From a virus, in the IMG/VR virus record IMGVR_UViG_3300025141_000432, positions 1 to 32,548 of that record: DNA of 32,548 nt, one strand, 5' to 3'. This document shows positions 12,424 to 20,991 of the stretch, one piece after another; the stretch's first letter is position 1, and each line of letters starts with the position of its first letter. The position numbers and the translations under genes were made by a program. The notes under the pieces were generated by a model. That model did not search any database. It was not told the DNA's origin and saw only the letters and a program-made list of their open reading frames with translations.

Positions 12424-12780
12424 CTATTTGTCGTCTTCTTTCTCTTTAGACTTGTCGTCGCCAAAAGTTAATTGTTCACCATCTTGAAAAGTGATTATGG
12501 TATTGTTGGAAGGATGAGGGCCGATGTGGACCTTGATAAAATCGCCCATAGACTCAAATATTGCGACCCCACCTCGCGGTGGTGGATATAGCCAGTGAAT
12601 TATGCACTGACCCGTAGCCAATTCAACACCCTCAATTACCACCCCATCACCAGAAACGCCAGATTCGTCACTTTGGCGGAAAACCGTAAAAGCTCTGAGG
12701 CCACGTGGCGCAAGCTTTGGCGGTGCTTTTGGGATTAAGTGTTCTGTATTAGCCTCGGCTAACGCGATTTCTTCTTTCAC
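12424..12780 (-). CDS. Conserved phage-type hypothetical protein with DESGVSGDG motif
   Basis: 118 residues from GTG 12780, preceded by ttggaggtaaaaac; a longer TTG start at 12822 has no Shine-Dalgarno. The middle has F-R-Q-S-D-E-S-G-V-S-G-D-G-V-V-I-E-G-V then I-I-H-W, A-I-F-E-S-M-G-D-F-I-K-V-H-I-G and T-I-I-T-F. I recall this pattern from small conserved proteins of actinobacteria and phages, with no known function. The C-terminus is acidic (K-S-K-E-K-E-D-D-K). Confidence 0.6.
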   Translation of the reverse strand: MKEEIALAEANTEHLIPKAPPKLAPRGLRAFTVFRQSDESGVSGDGVVIEGVELATGQCIIHWLYPPPRGGVAIFESMGDFIKVHIGPHPSNNTIITFQDGEQLTFGDDKSKEKEDDK

Positions 12781-12808
12781 CGTTTTTACCTCCAACAGTA
12801 AATAGTTC

Positions 12809-13189
12809 TCAATGCATTGCAAAAGAGATATTATGTGATATTAATTCTTTTTCGCATGCATACATAGAATTCATAAGTTGAGCTATTAATTTCACATCAA
12901 TAGGTGTTAGCACGTAACATTCTATACCATCTTCCAGTATCTCCACATCGCCCGATTCTATGAGACCCTTCATCAATTGAGTCAAACTAGTGGAGATAGT
13001 ATAATGTTCACATAACAACGCTACGGAGCTATGGTAATTGTCCCACAAGCTGTCATATTCTTCACCACTCCGCTCGCGTATCAAAACACTAGACAGAGTA
13101 CTTATCCTGGTAGCATCTTCTAAAACGGTATGAATAACCTCTTTAGGGCAACCAAATTTAGATTCTGTGGGTATATCATTATCGTCCAT
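12809..13189 (-). CDS. Hypothetical protein
   Basis: 126 residues, ATG start overlapping the metallopeptidase-like gene's stop by 11 nt. Helical and acidic (L-I-E-S-G-D-V-E-I-L-E-D-G-I-E) with no recognisable motif. It is followed by the DESGVSGDG gene after 28 nt. Function unknown. Confidence 0.6.
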   Translation of the reverse strand: MDDNDIPTESKFGCPKEVIHTVLEDATRISTLSSVLIRERSGEEYDSLWDNYHSSVALLCEHYTISTSLTQLMKGLIESGDVEILEDGIECYVLTPIDVKLIAQLMNSMYACEKELISHNISFAMH

Positions 13190-13622
13190 CTACAACCCAC
13201 CCAACATAATCATATATACATTTTTCACTATGTTTTTTCCACCAACCTTCATTTAACACAATCCCCAGTTTTAAAGCTAATTTATAACCCTGCTCCCATG
13301 CCATAATCTCCTCCTTTAACACCCCAAGTTTATAGCTCTTGCTGCTCTTCCTTTTTGAATACATGGAAAAACTTTTTTCATACTTCTTCTTATTATTCCG
13401 TAAAAGAGCATGCCCAGCTTCATGAAGTAGAGTGTGAAGCTGATAACGTAGATTTTGCCGGGTGTTAATTGTTATCAACTTGTTGCCATAAGAGTTATTC
13501 TCATCCTGGCCAAAAGCAACAGCAATACCCTTATCATCTAACAAATACAGTTCTACATCCTCGATTTGATCTCTTAGTATTTGTTTATCTTTTGTGTCTT
13601 CCTGTGACAATACTTCCCTCAC
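13179..13622 (-). CDS. Zinc metallopeptidase-like protein with HEAGH motif
   Basis: 147 residues. The centre has T-L-L-H-E-A-G-H-A-L-L (HExxH) followed by K-E-E-I-M-A-W-E, whose glutamate could be the third ligand; this arrangement resembles ImmA/IrrE-type (M78) peptidases. Such proteins are common in phages and mobile elements, where they may cleave repressors; here the target is unknown. The start is uncertain: GTG 13622 or a TTG at 13610 with a better Shine-Dalgarno (gaggg). It overlaps the upstream gene. Confidence 0.65.
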   Translation of the reverse strand: MREVLSQEDTKDKQILRDQIEDVELYLLDDKGIAVAFGQDENNSYGNKLITINTRQNLRYQLHTLLHEAGHALLRNNKKKYEKSFSMYSKRKSSKSYKLGVLKEEIMAWEQGYKLALKLGIVLNEGWWKKHSEKCIYDYVGWVVDGR

Positions 13623-14016
13623 TCCAAAAATGTTTATTTTTTCTAACGTCGGTTATGAGCATCGCAAACAGATACTTCTTTTCACCTTCTTCTCTAAGCT
13701 CCACTCTGTAAGGTTTTAAATACCCATACAGAGGTTTCTTTTTCTTCTTTGTTTTTCTCTTTCTAATGGGTAACTCATTCAAATAATCGACACACCCCTC
13801 CAGAATGTCCTGAATACTGTGGCCTTCGGATATTAGTTGATCAAGATTGTTTGGTACAATATCTGTCATGATCACCCATGCCTTACTACCATACCCTTCA
13901 ACATTCCAGAAATGAGAACGATGATACTTTCCCAACTTTTTTCTTTTACCTTGGCTTGGCAATTTTAACACTTCAAACTCTGCTCTAGGAATTAATTCAC
14001 ACTCTATCTTTTCCAA
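13585..14016 (-). CDS. Hypothetical basic protein
   Basis: About 143 residues from TTG 14016, preceded by gggagaaaacg and overlapping the glutaredoxin stop by 20 nt; a TTG at 14058 would add 14 residues. It has a lysine/arginine-rich segment (R-K-R-K-T-K-K-K-K-K-P) and aromatic stretches (H-F-W-N-V-E-G-Y-G). No family recognised. It may bind nucleic acid. Confidence 0.55.
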   Translation of the reverse strand: MEKIECELIPRAEFEVLKLPSQGKRKKLGKYHRSHFWNVEGYGSKAWVIMTDIVPNNLDQLISEGHSIQDILEGCVDYLNELPIRKRKTKKKKKPLYGYLKPYRVELREEGEKKYLFAMLITDVRKNKHFWSEGSIVTGRHKR

Positions 14017-14269
14017 CGTTTTCTCCCAAGTGTTCTTTGAGGTCAGTATAACCTCCAATTAAACGCACTCCATGGACTTGTGAAAGCTCCAGTACAATCG
14101 GTACAGTTTTCCAATTATATTTACCCTTGACTTCACTCAAAAGCTCCTCATTCTTGTCTACCATTGTGACAGTATACGGCAACCCGTACTCTTCTAGAAG
14201 CTTCATGGCTTCTTGACAAAACGGGCATGCGCGCTTAATATAGAGATGATACGGTCTTGAGCTTATCAT
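13997..14269 (-). CDS. Glutaredoxin
   Basis: 90 residues with the redox motif C-P-F-C (R-A-C-P-F-C-Q-E-A near residues 13-21), the cis-proline T-V-P-I-V and the C-terminal G-G-Y-T-D-L, all typical of glutaredoxins. It would use glutathione to reduce disulfides, possibly serving the class II ribonucleotide reductase in this window. It overlaps the upstream gene's stop by 4 nt. Confidence 0.85.
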   Translation of the reverse strand: MISSRPYHLYIKRACPFCQEAMKLLEEYGLPYTVTMVDKNEELLSEVKGKYNWKTVPIVLELSQVHGVRLIGGYTDLKEHLGENVGKDRV

Positions 14270-14577
14270 CCCTTTAAAACCTCCTTTTTGTCGCCTCTCA
14301 GCTTCTCTTCAACAGCATCCATATCCCCAACAACAGTGATTTGGACCCCCGAATTGCCACGGTTCATATATATTGTAGTATATTTTTGATCAGGATGCAA
14401 GTCTTTAGGCAATTTAATGTCAGAATTATTCATCACTTTATTGTTGGGGCGCAACATTATAACATGTTCCAGATTAACACTAACCTCTCTAAGCCCGTAT
14501 TCCTTGGTCGGGATAGCCGAGCTTTGTGAAAAAGAATTCATTTTGTTTTCATATATTTCTACTAACCTAGTAATCAT
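14266..14577 (-). CDS. Small conserved hypothetical protein
   Basis: 103 residues from ATG 14577, which has tgaggtcgcaa upstream; an ATG at 14589 overlaps the upstream stop but has no Shine-Dalgarno. The middle has V-N-L-E-H-V-I-M-L-R-P and the end I-Y-M-N-R-G-N-S-G-V-Q-I-T-V-V-G. The pattern suggests a small beta domain. Function unknown; it is coupled to glutaredoxin (4-nt overlap). Confidence 0.6.
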   Translation of the reverse strand: MITRLVEIYENKMNSFSQSSAIPTKEYGLREVSVNLEHVIMLRPNNKVMNNSDIKLPKDLHPDQKYTTIYMNRGNSGVQITVVGDMDAVEEKLRGDKKEVLKG

Positions 14578-14585
14578 TTGCGACC

Positions 14586-15236
14586 TCATTTTTTACTGTT
14601 AATGGGCAAATCAATCTCACCCTTCATCATCTTTTCCATCATCACTTTCATCACGTCAGCTTGTCCAGATAAATTCGGGTCTCCGTTCACCGGCACATCC
14701 GGTACACCCACCCCCAAATTCTGGGCATTGATCATACTCTGTATGTTGGGGGGCAGCTGTTCCATGGCCTGTTGGTGTGACTCATCGATACTATCACCCG
14801 TAGCTTTCCAGCTATTAGTGACATCTTGCATCTGCTGATTGAAGTCCGACATCACCTCACTAGTGATTCGCTCTTTTATCTGCTCACGGAACCTATCATC
14901 ATAAGGCTCCCGCTCTTCCTCGTGAGGCTCAAAAGCCGTTTCCTCTTCTTCGGGCGGCCCCAAACTAGCTCTCTGATACCCACGGAGCATCTGTGAACAA
15001 TCCCCCATCCTCATATCGATCTGGAAAAGGGCATGCCGAAGCCCCTCTATATCTTCCAAAATGGCTGATATATTCTCCGACCCTCTAATCGACAAGTTTT
15101 TTGTCGATTCCAAAATCTTCTCGTGTTTTTCAGTACAATCCTCTGTTACCTCCCTTATGTCCTCCAATAAGGAAAGGATCTTCTTTGGCACTTCTTCCAT
15201 ATCAATTGAGTAACGAATCTTAACATATTGCTGCAT
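14586..15236 (-). CDS. Coiled-coil protein, unknown
   Basis: 216 residues. The first 90 form a long predicted helix (L-L-E-D-I-R-E-V-T-E-D-C-T-E-K-H-E-K-I-L-E), followed by an acidic region and a second helical region with Q/M-rich stretches (D-F-N-Q-Q-M-Q-D-V-T-N-S-W). No catalytic motif. It could be structural (tail or head) or regulatory. A consensus promoter and a good Shine-Dalgarno (aaaggaga) sit just upstream. Confidence 0.65.
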   Translation of the reverse strand: MQQYVKIRYSIDMEEVPKKILSLLEDIREVTEDCTEKHEKILESTKNLSIRGSENISAILEDIEGLRHALFQIDMRMGDCSQMLRGYQRASLGPPEEEETAFEPHEEEREPYDDRFREQIKERITSEVMSDFNQQMQDVTNSWKATGDSIDESHQQAMEQLPPNIQSMINAQNLGVGVPDVPVNGDPNLSGQADVMKVMMEKMMKGEIDLPINSKK

Positions 15237-15264
15237 TACAAATGTCTCCTTTGCGATTATATAT

Positions 15265-15293
15265 ATTATACTAAATTTATTTTATGTTTTCAA
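15265..15293 (-). promoter_or_regulatory. Consensus-like sigma70 promoter upstream of the coiled-coil gene
   Basis: On the - strand TTGAAA (15288-15293), a 17-nt spacer and TATAAT (15265-15270). It is one of the best matches in the window and heads the unit running down to 12424. Confidence 0.7.
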
Positions 15294-15302
15294 GCTTTTT
15301 TT

Positions 15303-15572
15303 TTAGGAAGGTATGATCAAGTTCCAAATAGCACCTGTTGTCAGTACAACAATACTTGTGATAATTATCCATTGAAGTCTAGAGTGGGTTTGTTTCCAAT
15401 TTTCCAACTCTCTAAGTCTGGCATACAAACCTCGATCTGGATGATAAACAGCGTCTTTAATTTTGGCAATGTTCTCTGCCATTTCGTCCTGTTTCTCTAG
15501 CAAAACTTCTATCTTAGAGCTAAGTTCTGTTATGACAATAGTTAAATTGTTATTGATCTGGTCTGTCTGCAA
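15303..15572 (-). CDS. XhlA-like coiled-coil membrane protein (possible lysis accessory)
   Basis: 89 residues from a TTG with taggag upstream. A coiled-coil region (E-V-L-L-E-K-Q-D-E-M-A-E-N-I-A-K-I) leads to D-R-G-L-Y-A-R-L-R-E-L-E-N-W-K, then a C-terminal membrane span (W-I-I-I-T-S-I-V-V-L-T-T-G-A-I-W). This layout resembles XhlA-type phage lysis accessory proteins; the family match is by pattern only. It follows groEL after 12 nt. Confidence 0.55.
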   Translation of the reverse strand: MQTDQINNNLTIVITELSSKIEVLLEKQDEMAENIAKIKDAVYHPDRGLYARLRELENWKQTHSRLQWIIITSIVVLTTGAIWNLIIPS

Positions 15573-15584
15573 GACATAGTACTC

Positions 15585-17156
15585 CTACTGTTCGATGATG
15601 GCATGATCAGTAGTAATTAGTACTGATGAGGCAGAAGCAGCATTAATTAACGCATTTTTGGTTACTTTTACTGGATCAATAATACCCGCTTCAAACATAT
15701 CAACAATATCATTGCGAACAAAATCATAGCCGTAGTTTTTGTGAGTCTGGTTTTCAACCAAGTCTAACATCATATCCATAGATCTGCCGGCGTTCTTAGC
15801 CATCTGTCTGATAGGCTCTTTAACGGAATTCACAACTATATCAACACCCAATTTCTGATCTTCACTATCAGTCTCTACCACCAGATCTTTAATCGCACGA
15901 ATCAAGGCAACACCGCCACCTGGGACTATACCCTCTTCCTGTGCAGACTTGACTGCCTCCAAGGCATCTTCAATTCTATGTTTTCTCTCAATCATCTCAA
16001 CCTCAGTAACCCCCCCAACATAAATAACCGCTACACCACTAGCCAACCTCGTGATTCTCTCTTGAATCTTCTCACACTCATATAAAGAATCGGTCTGGAG
16101 TATTAACTCCTTCAAGGATTCAATTTTCTCCTCTATCTTTTCATGATCACCCTTTCCACCAACAATGGTGGTGAAGTTTTTTAGAGATTCGATTGTTTTT
16201 GCTGTACCCAAATTTGGTAGTTTGACGTCTTTCATCCTCATTCCAGATTCTCTCGAAACAAAAGTTGCCCCAACCGACAGGGCCAAATCCTCCAATATAT
16301 TCCTTCTTTCTTCTCCATATCTTGGAGCTTTAATCGCGGCCACTTTCATTGTGCCACGCATGGCATTCATTATCATTGCCGCCAGAGCTTGCCCCTCAAC
16401 ATTCTCCGCAACAACAATAAGGGGTCGGTTTTCTCTAGCCACAACTTCCAGTACTGGCAGGATATCCTCGACAGTCTCAATCAAGTGATCCGTCACAAGT
16501 ATGTAAGGATTGTCATACTTTAAGGATCCTCTGCGTTCGTCTGTAACAAACGCTGTCGCCAAGTAACCAGAATCAAACCTAAAGCCTTCCATGACGTCTA
16601 GGCTGGTCTCAATTGAACGTGCCTCTTCGATGCTAATCGCACCATCCTTGCCGACCTTATCTACTGCCATGGCGATCAGATCACCGATAGTTTTGTCGTT
16701 GTTTGCTGAAATAGTTGCAATATGTGCGATATCTTCTGCAGAGCTAATTGGCCTAGACTGTTCATTTAAATTCTTAACAATCTCACCAACAGCCTTGTCA
16801 ATCCCTCTCTTGAGTTCAATGGAAGATGCGCCAGCTGTCAAATATTTTTGTGAGTTTTCTAGAATGGAGCGAGCAATTACAGTAGCAGTGGTTGTGCCAT
16901 CCCCAGCAACTTGGTTTGTTTGCGAAGAAGCTTGCTTGATTATTTGTGCCCCAGCGTTTTCAAATGGATCTTCGAATTCAACAAACCTAGCTACAGTCAC
17001 CCCGTCTTTGGTAATAAAAGGGTTTTTCCCCTTCTGGTGGATTATGACATTTCTTCCACGCGGTCCCAGTGTAGACGCTACATTATCAGCCAAAACACCA
17101 ACACCCCTAAGAATTTTCTCTCTTAAAGAACGACCATCATCATACTCACGTGACAT
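15585..17156 (-). CDS. groEL: GroEL-type chaperonin
   Basis: 523 residues. It has the GroEL ATPase signature G-D-G-T-T-T (about 85-90, D86 equivalent to E. coli D87) and the conserved region around E. coli D398 (H-R-I-E-D-A-L-E-A-V-K-S-A-Q-E-E-G-I-V-P-G-G-G). It lacks the GGM-rich C-terminal tail. GroEL folds proteins inside a closed ring, usually capped by GroES. No groES is adjacent; a GroES/gp31-like candidate is at 30199-30495. Phages such as EL use their own GroEL for capsid folding. It has its own promoter. Confidence 0.95.
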   Translation of the reverse strand: MSREYDDGRSLREKILRGVGVLADNVASTLGPRGRNVIIHQKGKNPFITKDGVTVARFVEFEDPFENAGAQIIKQASSQTNQVAGDGTTTATVIARSILENSQKYLTAGASSIELKRGIDKAVGEIVKNLNEQSRPISSAEDIAHIATISANNDKTIGDLIAMAVDKVGKDGAISIEEARSIETSLDVMEGFRFDSGYLATAFVTDERRGSLKYDNPYILVTDHLIETVEDILPVLEVVARENRPLIVVAENVEGQALAAMIMNAMRGTMKVAAIKAPRYGEERRNILEDLALSVGATFVSRESGMRMKDVKLPNLGTAKTIESLKNFTTIVGGKGDHEKIEEKIESLKELILQTDSLYECEKIQERITRLASGVAVIYVGGVTEVEMIERKHRIEDALEAVKSAQEEGIVPGGGVALIRAIKDLVVETDSEDQKLGVDIVVNSVKEPIRQMAKNAGRSMDMMLDLVENQTHKNYGYDFVRNDIVDMFEAGIIDPVKVTKNALINAASASSVLITTDHAIIEQ

Positions 17157-17178
17157 ACGTACCTCTCTTGTTTTTTAT

Positions 17179-17207
17179 ATAATAATATTTTATGTGAATT
17201 TTGTAAA
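17179..17207 (-). promoter_or_regulatory. Probable sigma70 promoter for groEL
   Basis: On the - strand TTTACA (17202-17207), a 17-nt spacer and TATTAT (17179-17184). No CIRCE-type inverted repeat was seen upstream. Confidence 0.5.
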
Positions 17208-17217
17208 GAACTTAATT

Positions 17218-18759
17218 CTATTCTGCAGCAAATTTTGCTTTTTCTGCTGGATCTTCTGTTCCAATTAATTTTTCCGACTCATCCTTGACCGATTCAGCGT
17301 TCCCTATTGCAGCCATACCCGCTGCCTTATCGCTAGCCAAAAAGTACTTATTAATGTTAATCGACAGATCAGCCAACGAATTATAAAGATTGACCAAACT
17401 CTCACCTAGGTTCGACGCATATGCTTCAAAAACATCTTTTAGCTTTTGGCTGGATAAATCTAATTCACCAATCAATTCCCCCATCTCCCTGTAGTATCTA
17501 GGAGAGATATGCCATTGTTTATTCTGAGCATACCCGGGTATCAATTCTGGGTTGTTTATAAGCATATCCCAATCTGCAATGACGTCACCATATAATTTTC
17601 CGTGCCCAGTACTTCTTTCCCCTGTCCGGACATAGTTTTTACCTCCCGTATCTAACGTTACTTCATATGTTCTGTCCATTAGTATAACGTCCCCCGCAGT
17701 TAGTCGATGACCTTCTAAAGACATGCCTAGCCCATAATCAGACTTTTTGCCGGAAATCGAAGGATCTTTCAGAGCATAGCTCGCAGGATAAAACACATTT
17801 ATTTCCTCTACCGGGATTTCATCATATGCCGCCCTCGTCTGCAAATTTGCTTTGGTGTTGGGAGCTTTAACAAACCCATCTTCTGTCATTTTGCCGGTCC
17901 TAGGATTGCCCCCAATAACTAAATCGCCCAACTTAAGCCTATTGCCGTCGACCGTGCCATCAACAGACGGCGTGAACTCAACAGTATCTAGAACTCTATC
18001 GGCGGTGATTGTTTCGTGCCCAATCCAATCAAAAAAGTTTTCCTCATTGATTGTAAACTCGTAAAACAACAATCTTCCGACCGGCCCAGTTCCACCCTCT
18101 TTTGTCACTGCTAAATACGTAACGCTGCCTGGTTTTTTTGGGTCTCTAAAAAAGTTTACAAGATTTACAAAACTTCCTTTGAGGTCAGTGTTTGGACTAA
18201 GAACCTTCAAGCTGTAATCTACAATTTCTTCTGTTTCCCCAAAGCCCCTTTGAACAAACTGAGGGATTTCTACATCTGTAATCGGCAGTGAGCCGCCTTC
18301 CGGATCTGCAATTTGCACTCCTCTGAACAACCCTGCCAGAAAAGCTTCAAACAAAAAGCCGGCAGTTGAAGGATTAAATTCTTCTAATATGTTCGAGAAA
18401 ATTTCAACGAACATCATGTTGGAGAGAATCTCTGCAACCGTCAAGCCCTCTTTGTGATTCAGAAACTCAGCCACATTAGCTAGCTTTTCTTGTACTGTTT
18501 TGCCGTACACATTGCTCATCATGGTTTCAAAGATCTCTCTATCTTCGTTATGCTTTTCGCCCCATTTCTCAGTAATTTTAATCTTCGGAAACCTAATGAC
18601 TCTTTCTTCAACTTGTTCCATGAGAGTCCTAAGTCTACTATCAGCCGATAGCTCACCCATAACCTCTTGAATCATCTCAAGCAGCAGATTAGGCCCAAGC
18701 TTCTTAGCTTTATCTTTTTTATAATGTTCTACCAACAAAGAGTCTAGATCTTTCTTCAT
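17218..18759 (-). CDS. 513-residue phage protein, unknown (possible nuclease-like core)
   Basis: The N-terminal third is helical. Then G-F-L-F-E-A-F-L-A-G-L-F-R-G (acidic residue on a helix) and E-I-V-D-Y-S-L-K-V-L form an E...D-x-x-K-like pattern that may be a PD-(D/E)XK remnant; this is weak. The remainder has beta-rich stretches (E-V-T-L-D-T-G-G-K-N-Y-V-R-T-G) and a helical C-terminus. It could instead be a structural protein. It lies between groEL and the endolysin. Confidence 0.45.
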   Translation of the reverse strand: MKKDLDSLLVEHYKKDKAKKLGPNLLLEMIQEVMGELSADSRLRTLMEQVEERVIRFPKIKITEKWGEKHNEDREIFETMMSNVYGKTVQEKLANVAEFLNHKEGLTVAEILSNMMFVEIFSNILEEFNPSTAGFLFEAFLAGLFRGVQIADPEGGSLPITDVEIPQFVQRGFGETEEIVDYSLKVLSPNTDLKGSFVNLVNFFRDPKKPGSVTYLAVTKEGGTGPVGRLLFYEFTINEENFFDWIGHETITADRVLDTVEFTPSVDGTVDGNRLKLGDLVIGGNPRTGKMTEDGFVKAPNTKANLQTRAAYDEIPVEEINVFYPASYALKDPSISGKKSDYGLGMSLEGHRLTAGDVILMDRTYEVTLDTGGKNYVRTGERSTGHGKLYGDVIADWDMLINNPELIPGYAQNKQWHISPRYYREMGELIGELDLSSQKLKDVFEAYASNLGESLVNLYNSLADLSININKYFLASDKAAGMAAIGNAESVKDESEKLIGTEDPAEKAKFAAE

Positions 18760-18766
18760 ATGTTAA

Positions 18767-19678
18767 TTAGTTCCTTATGTCTTTAAGTATCTCATCTAAT
18801 GGAAGTCCAGCACAATCAATTTTCTTATGAGTTAGGTGGTAGTGACAAACCACCCCTTCGTATTTAGCGCTTTCAGATAACGAGTGTTTCGCAGTAAAAA
18901 GCTTTCCATTTCCTGTCATTGGGCAGCATAATTTAATTCCATAATGTTCATGTAAACACTTCAACAAAGCTTTATAAGCTTCAATCTGAACTGGATAATA
19001 TCCCAAATGATCCTTGAGCTTTCTACCGTTAACCATACTATTGGAAAGAACCGGCCTTGGGCCATAACCTTTCTTTTCATAATACTTCTGATATTTTGTG
19101 TAGTATGCATTACTAAAGTCAATGCCAATGGAAGCATTATTGACTCTCCTATTACCAGCATGCCACGCAATATGTTTGGTATCCACCATCTGGTAAATTG
19201 TACCGTCGTTGTCAATAACAAAATGGCTAGATATATTTCTCTTTTGCAAAATATTGTAGCAAGATTTAGCTGATAATGCAGCATCCCAGTGAGTAACAAC
19301 CATGGTTGGTTTTCGATCTTCAGCGTGCATCCTAAAACAATTCGTGGGAAGTGCCAAGCCGTCTTCTGCCGTTAGATTAACAACTTTATCCCACCCTATT
19401 TTTATCCCTCTACCATTGCAGATAATTCTGTTACCATCTTCCAAATCAGCGATCTTCTGACTATATTTCTCATATGCCATCTCCATAGCTGCTTTTCGTG
19501 AAGTGACAATACGTCTATAAGTCAAAGGGCCACAAAGCCCATCGGGATCAAGCTCGTGTTCTTTCTGAAACTTCATGATACCCTTAATCAAATTATCATC
19601 GAAATCCAGGGCGCCGAACCAAACTGGCTCCCACCCCAACTTTGCTGCGCTAGCAGAATTATAAAAGTCCTTATCCAT
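18767..19678 (-). CDS. N-acetylmuramoyl-L-alanine amidase endolysin with peptidoglycan-binding domain
   Basis: 303 residues from ATG 19678, with ggag at better spacing than for the ATG six bases upstream. The N-terminal peptidoglycan-binding domain has F-Q-K-E-H-E-L-D-P-D-G-L-C-G-P-L-T-Y (about 37-54). The amidase_2 domain has V-V-T-H-W-D-A-A-L (H130), S-H-F-V-I-D-N-D-G-T and I-A-W-H-A-G-N-R; H130 and distal H/C residues in C-H-Y-H-L-T-H-K-K-I-D-C would hold zinc. It cuts the amide bond between the glycan and the peptide. There is no signal peptide, so it needs a holin. Confidence 0.9.
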   Translation of the reverse strand: MDKDFYNSASAAKLGWEPVWFGALDFDDNLIKGIMKFQKEHELDPDGLCGPLTYRRIVTSRKAAMEMAYEKYSQKIADLEDGNRIICNGRGIKIGWDKVVNLTAEDGLALPTNCFRMHAEDRKPTMVVTHWDAALSAKSCYNILQKRNISSHFVIDNDGTIYQMVDTKHIAWHAGNRRVNNASIGIDFSNAYYTKYQKYYEKKGYGPRPVLSNSMVNGRKLKDHLGYYPVQIEAYKALLKCLHEHYGIKLCCPMTGNGKLFTAKHSLSESAKYEGVVCHYHLTHKKIDCAGLPLDEILKDIRN

Positions 19679-19689
19679 CTTCATTTCTC

Positions 19690-20367
19690 CTAAATTATTT
19701 CATCAGCTATACCAAGCTCTACGGCCTGTTCAGCGGTCAAGTAAACATTTACTTTTCTTGCCAACAACTTTTTAACATAACCCTTTGTCATGTCAGTCTC
19801 TTCTATCAAAGAGTCAATGTACCTTTCTTGGATCCACTTAACCTCCTCCATTTCGTTCTCAAGGTTAAAAACTGGACCATGTTGGCCACCTATAACACTA
19901 TGGATCATAACGCGACAATTTTTGCCAATTCTGCGTTTGCCTTTTGTGCCGGCAGCGAGCAGCAAAACGCCAGCCGACATCACTTTACCTAGGCCCAAAG
20001 TTTGTATTTCATTTTCCTGCCGGATCATTCTCATGACGTCATAAATTGCGAACATCTCCAGAGCAGCGCCGCCATACGTAGAAACGATCACCTCTATTGG
20101 CTGCTTAGTTTCATTCCCTTCCTCATCCACCAATTTATCAGATGCATCCAAATGCCACATGGAATACAAAATATCAGGAGTCTTTTCTTCGTCCAGTTCA
20201 CCGATAATATTGATCTTACGAAGCTTAATTTCCTCATCTGGGGGGGCTGGTGCCTCAAGCATAATAATTTGAGACGCCAGCCCTTCCTCTTCTTCCATCT
20301 CACCCACCTCATCCACCACTTCGTCTTTTTCGTTTTCTTCAATTTTTGTTGATTTCTTCTTGCTCAT
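19690..20367 (-). CDS. ClpP-like serine protease, catalytic Asp position is Asn
   Basis: 225 residues. A 40-residue acidic N-terminal extension precedes the ClpP fold. Active Ser131 is in G-K-V-M-S-A-G-V-L-L-L and His156 in V-M-I-H-S-V-I-G-G. The region aligned with the catalytic Asp (E. coli D-R-F-L-S-A) reads N-V-Y-L-T-A, so Asp is replaced by Asn207. A Ser-His dyad may still work; alternatively this is a prohead-protease-type variant or a regulator. It overlaps the upstream gene by 4 nt (ATGA) and precedes the endolysin. Confidence 0.8.
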   Translation of the reverse strand: MSKKKSTKIEENEKDEVVDEVGEMEEEEGLASQIIMLEAPAPPDEEIKLRKINIIGELDEEKTPDILYSMWHLDASDKLVDEEGNETKQPIEVIVSTYGGAALEMFAIYDVMRMIRQENEIQTLGLGKVMSAGVLLLAAGTKGKRRIGKNCRVMIHSVIGGQHGPVFNLENEMEEVKWIQERYIDSLIEETDMTKGYVKKLLARKVNVYLTAEQAVELGIADEII

Positions 20368-20672
20368 TTTGCCTCTTTGGGGTTGTAACTAGTTTTAATT
20401 TTTTTGACTCTCTCACGCGGAGTTTTCTCATGTAGTTCGTAGGGAAACGTTTTAGCCCATTCCAACATAGCACGCTTGTCATTGAAAGAACGTGCAAATA
20501 TCAGAGAAGTCTCTTTCTTATTCGTGTAATAACCATATCCAGCCTCTTCCCAACCCTTGAGTGCCTTTTTTACTCTATTTTCGACCCTTTTACCAGGAAT
20601 TCGCTCTACTTGCAGCTTATACCTGAATTCATCTTCTTTTTCTGTCAAAACTTTCCAAATCGTTGCTTTCAT
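20364..20672 (-). CDS. Hypothetical basic protein
   Basis: 102 residues with an excellent Shine-Dalgarno (aaggaggt) upstream. Rich in Lys/Arg and Trp, with G-W-E-E-A-G-Y-G-Y-Y near the middle and R-V-K-K-I-K-T-S-Y at the end. No family recognised. Its stop overlaps the ClpP-like gene's start, so they are co-translated. Function unknown. Confidence 0.65.
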   Translation of the reverse strand: MKATIWKVLTEKEDEFRYKLQVERIPGKRVENRVKKALKGWEEAGYGYYTNKKETSLIFARSFNDKRAMLEWAKTFPYELHEKTPRERVKKIKTSYNPKEAK

Positions 20673-20684
20673 ATAGAAACCTCC

Positions 20685-20981
20685 TTATTTGTGTTCTTTC
20701 ATATACAGTATACCATCTTCCCAAAAAAGGTCAACCTCTTTTTTTAGATATTTTTGAAGCATGAGCATGTGAGATTTAAACTGTTCATAAGTCATGGTGC
20801 CGTGATCACGTTTTTCGGTACACCAGTTAATAACAGAATTGATAAAAAAAACGCTTTCAGCGCAAATCATGTTATCTATTGTAACAAAATTGGGATCATA
20901 TTTCAAGATTAAATACAACAAAGGTCTCTTAAGCCTTAGCTCCTCAAAGCCTTCCAGTTCTTTTTCAATTTCCATAATCAT
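20685..20981 (-). CDS. Hypothetical small protein
   Basis: 98 residues from ATG 20981, just past the upstream stop; an earlier frame opening is unsupported. Helical and charged (E-K-E-L-E-G-F-E-E-L-R-L-K-R), with a C-terminal W-E-D-G-I-L-Y-M-K-E-H-K. No function recognised. Confidence 0.55.
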   Translation of the reverse strand: MIMEIEKELEGFEELRLKRPLLYLILKYDPNFVTIDNMICAESVFFINSVINWCTEKRDHGTMTYEQFKSHMLMLQKYLKKEVDLFWEDGILYMKEHK

Positions 20982-20991
20982 AACTATCAGT

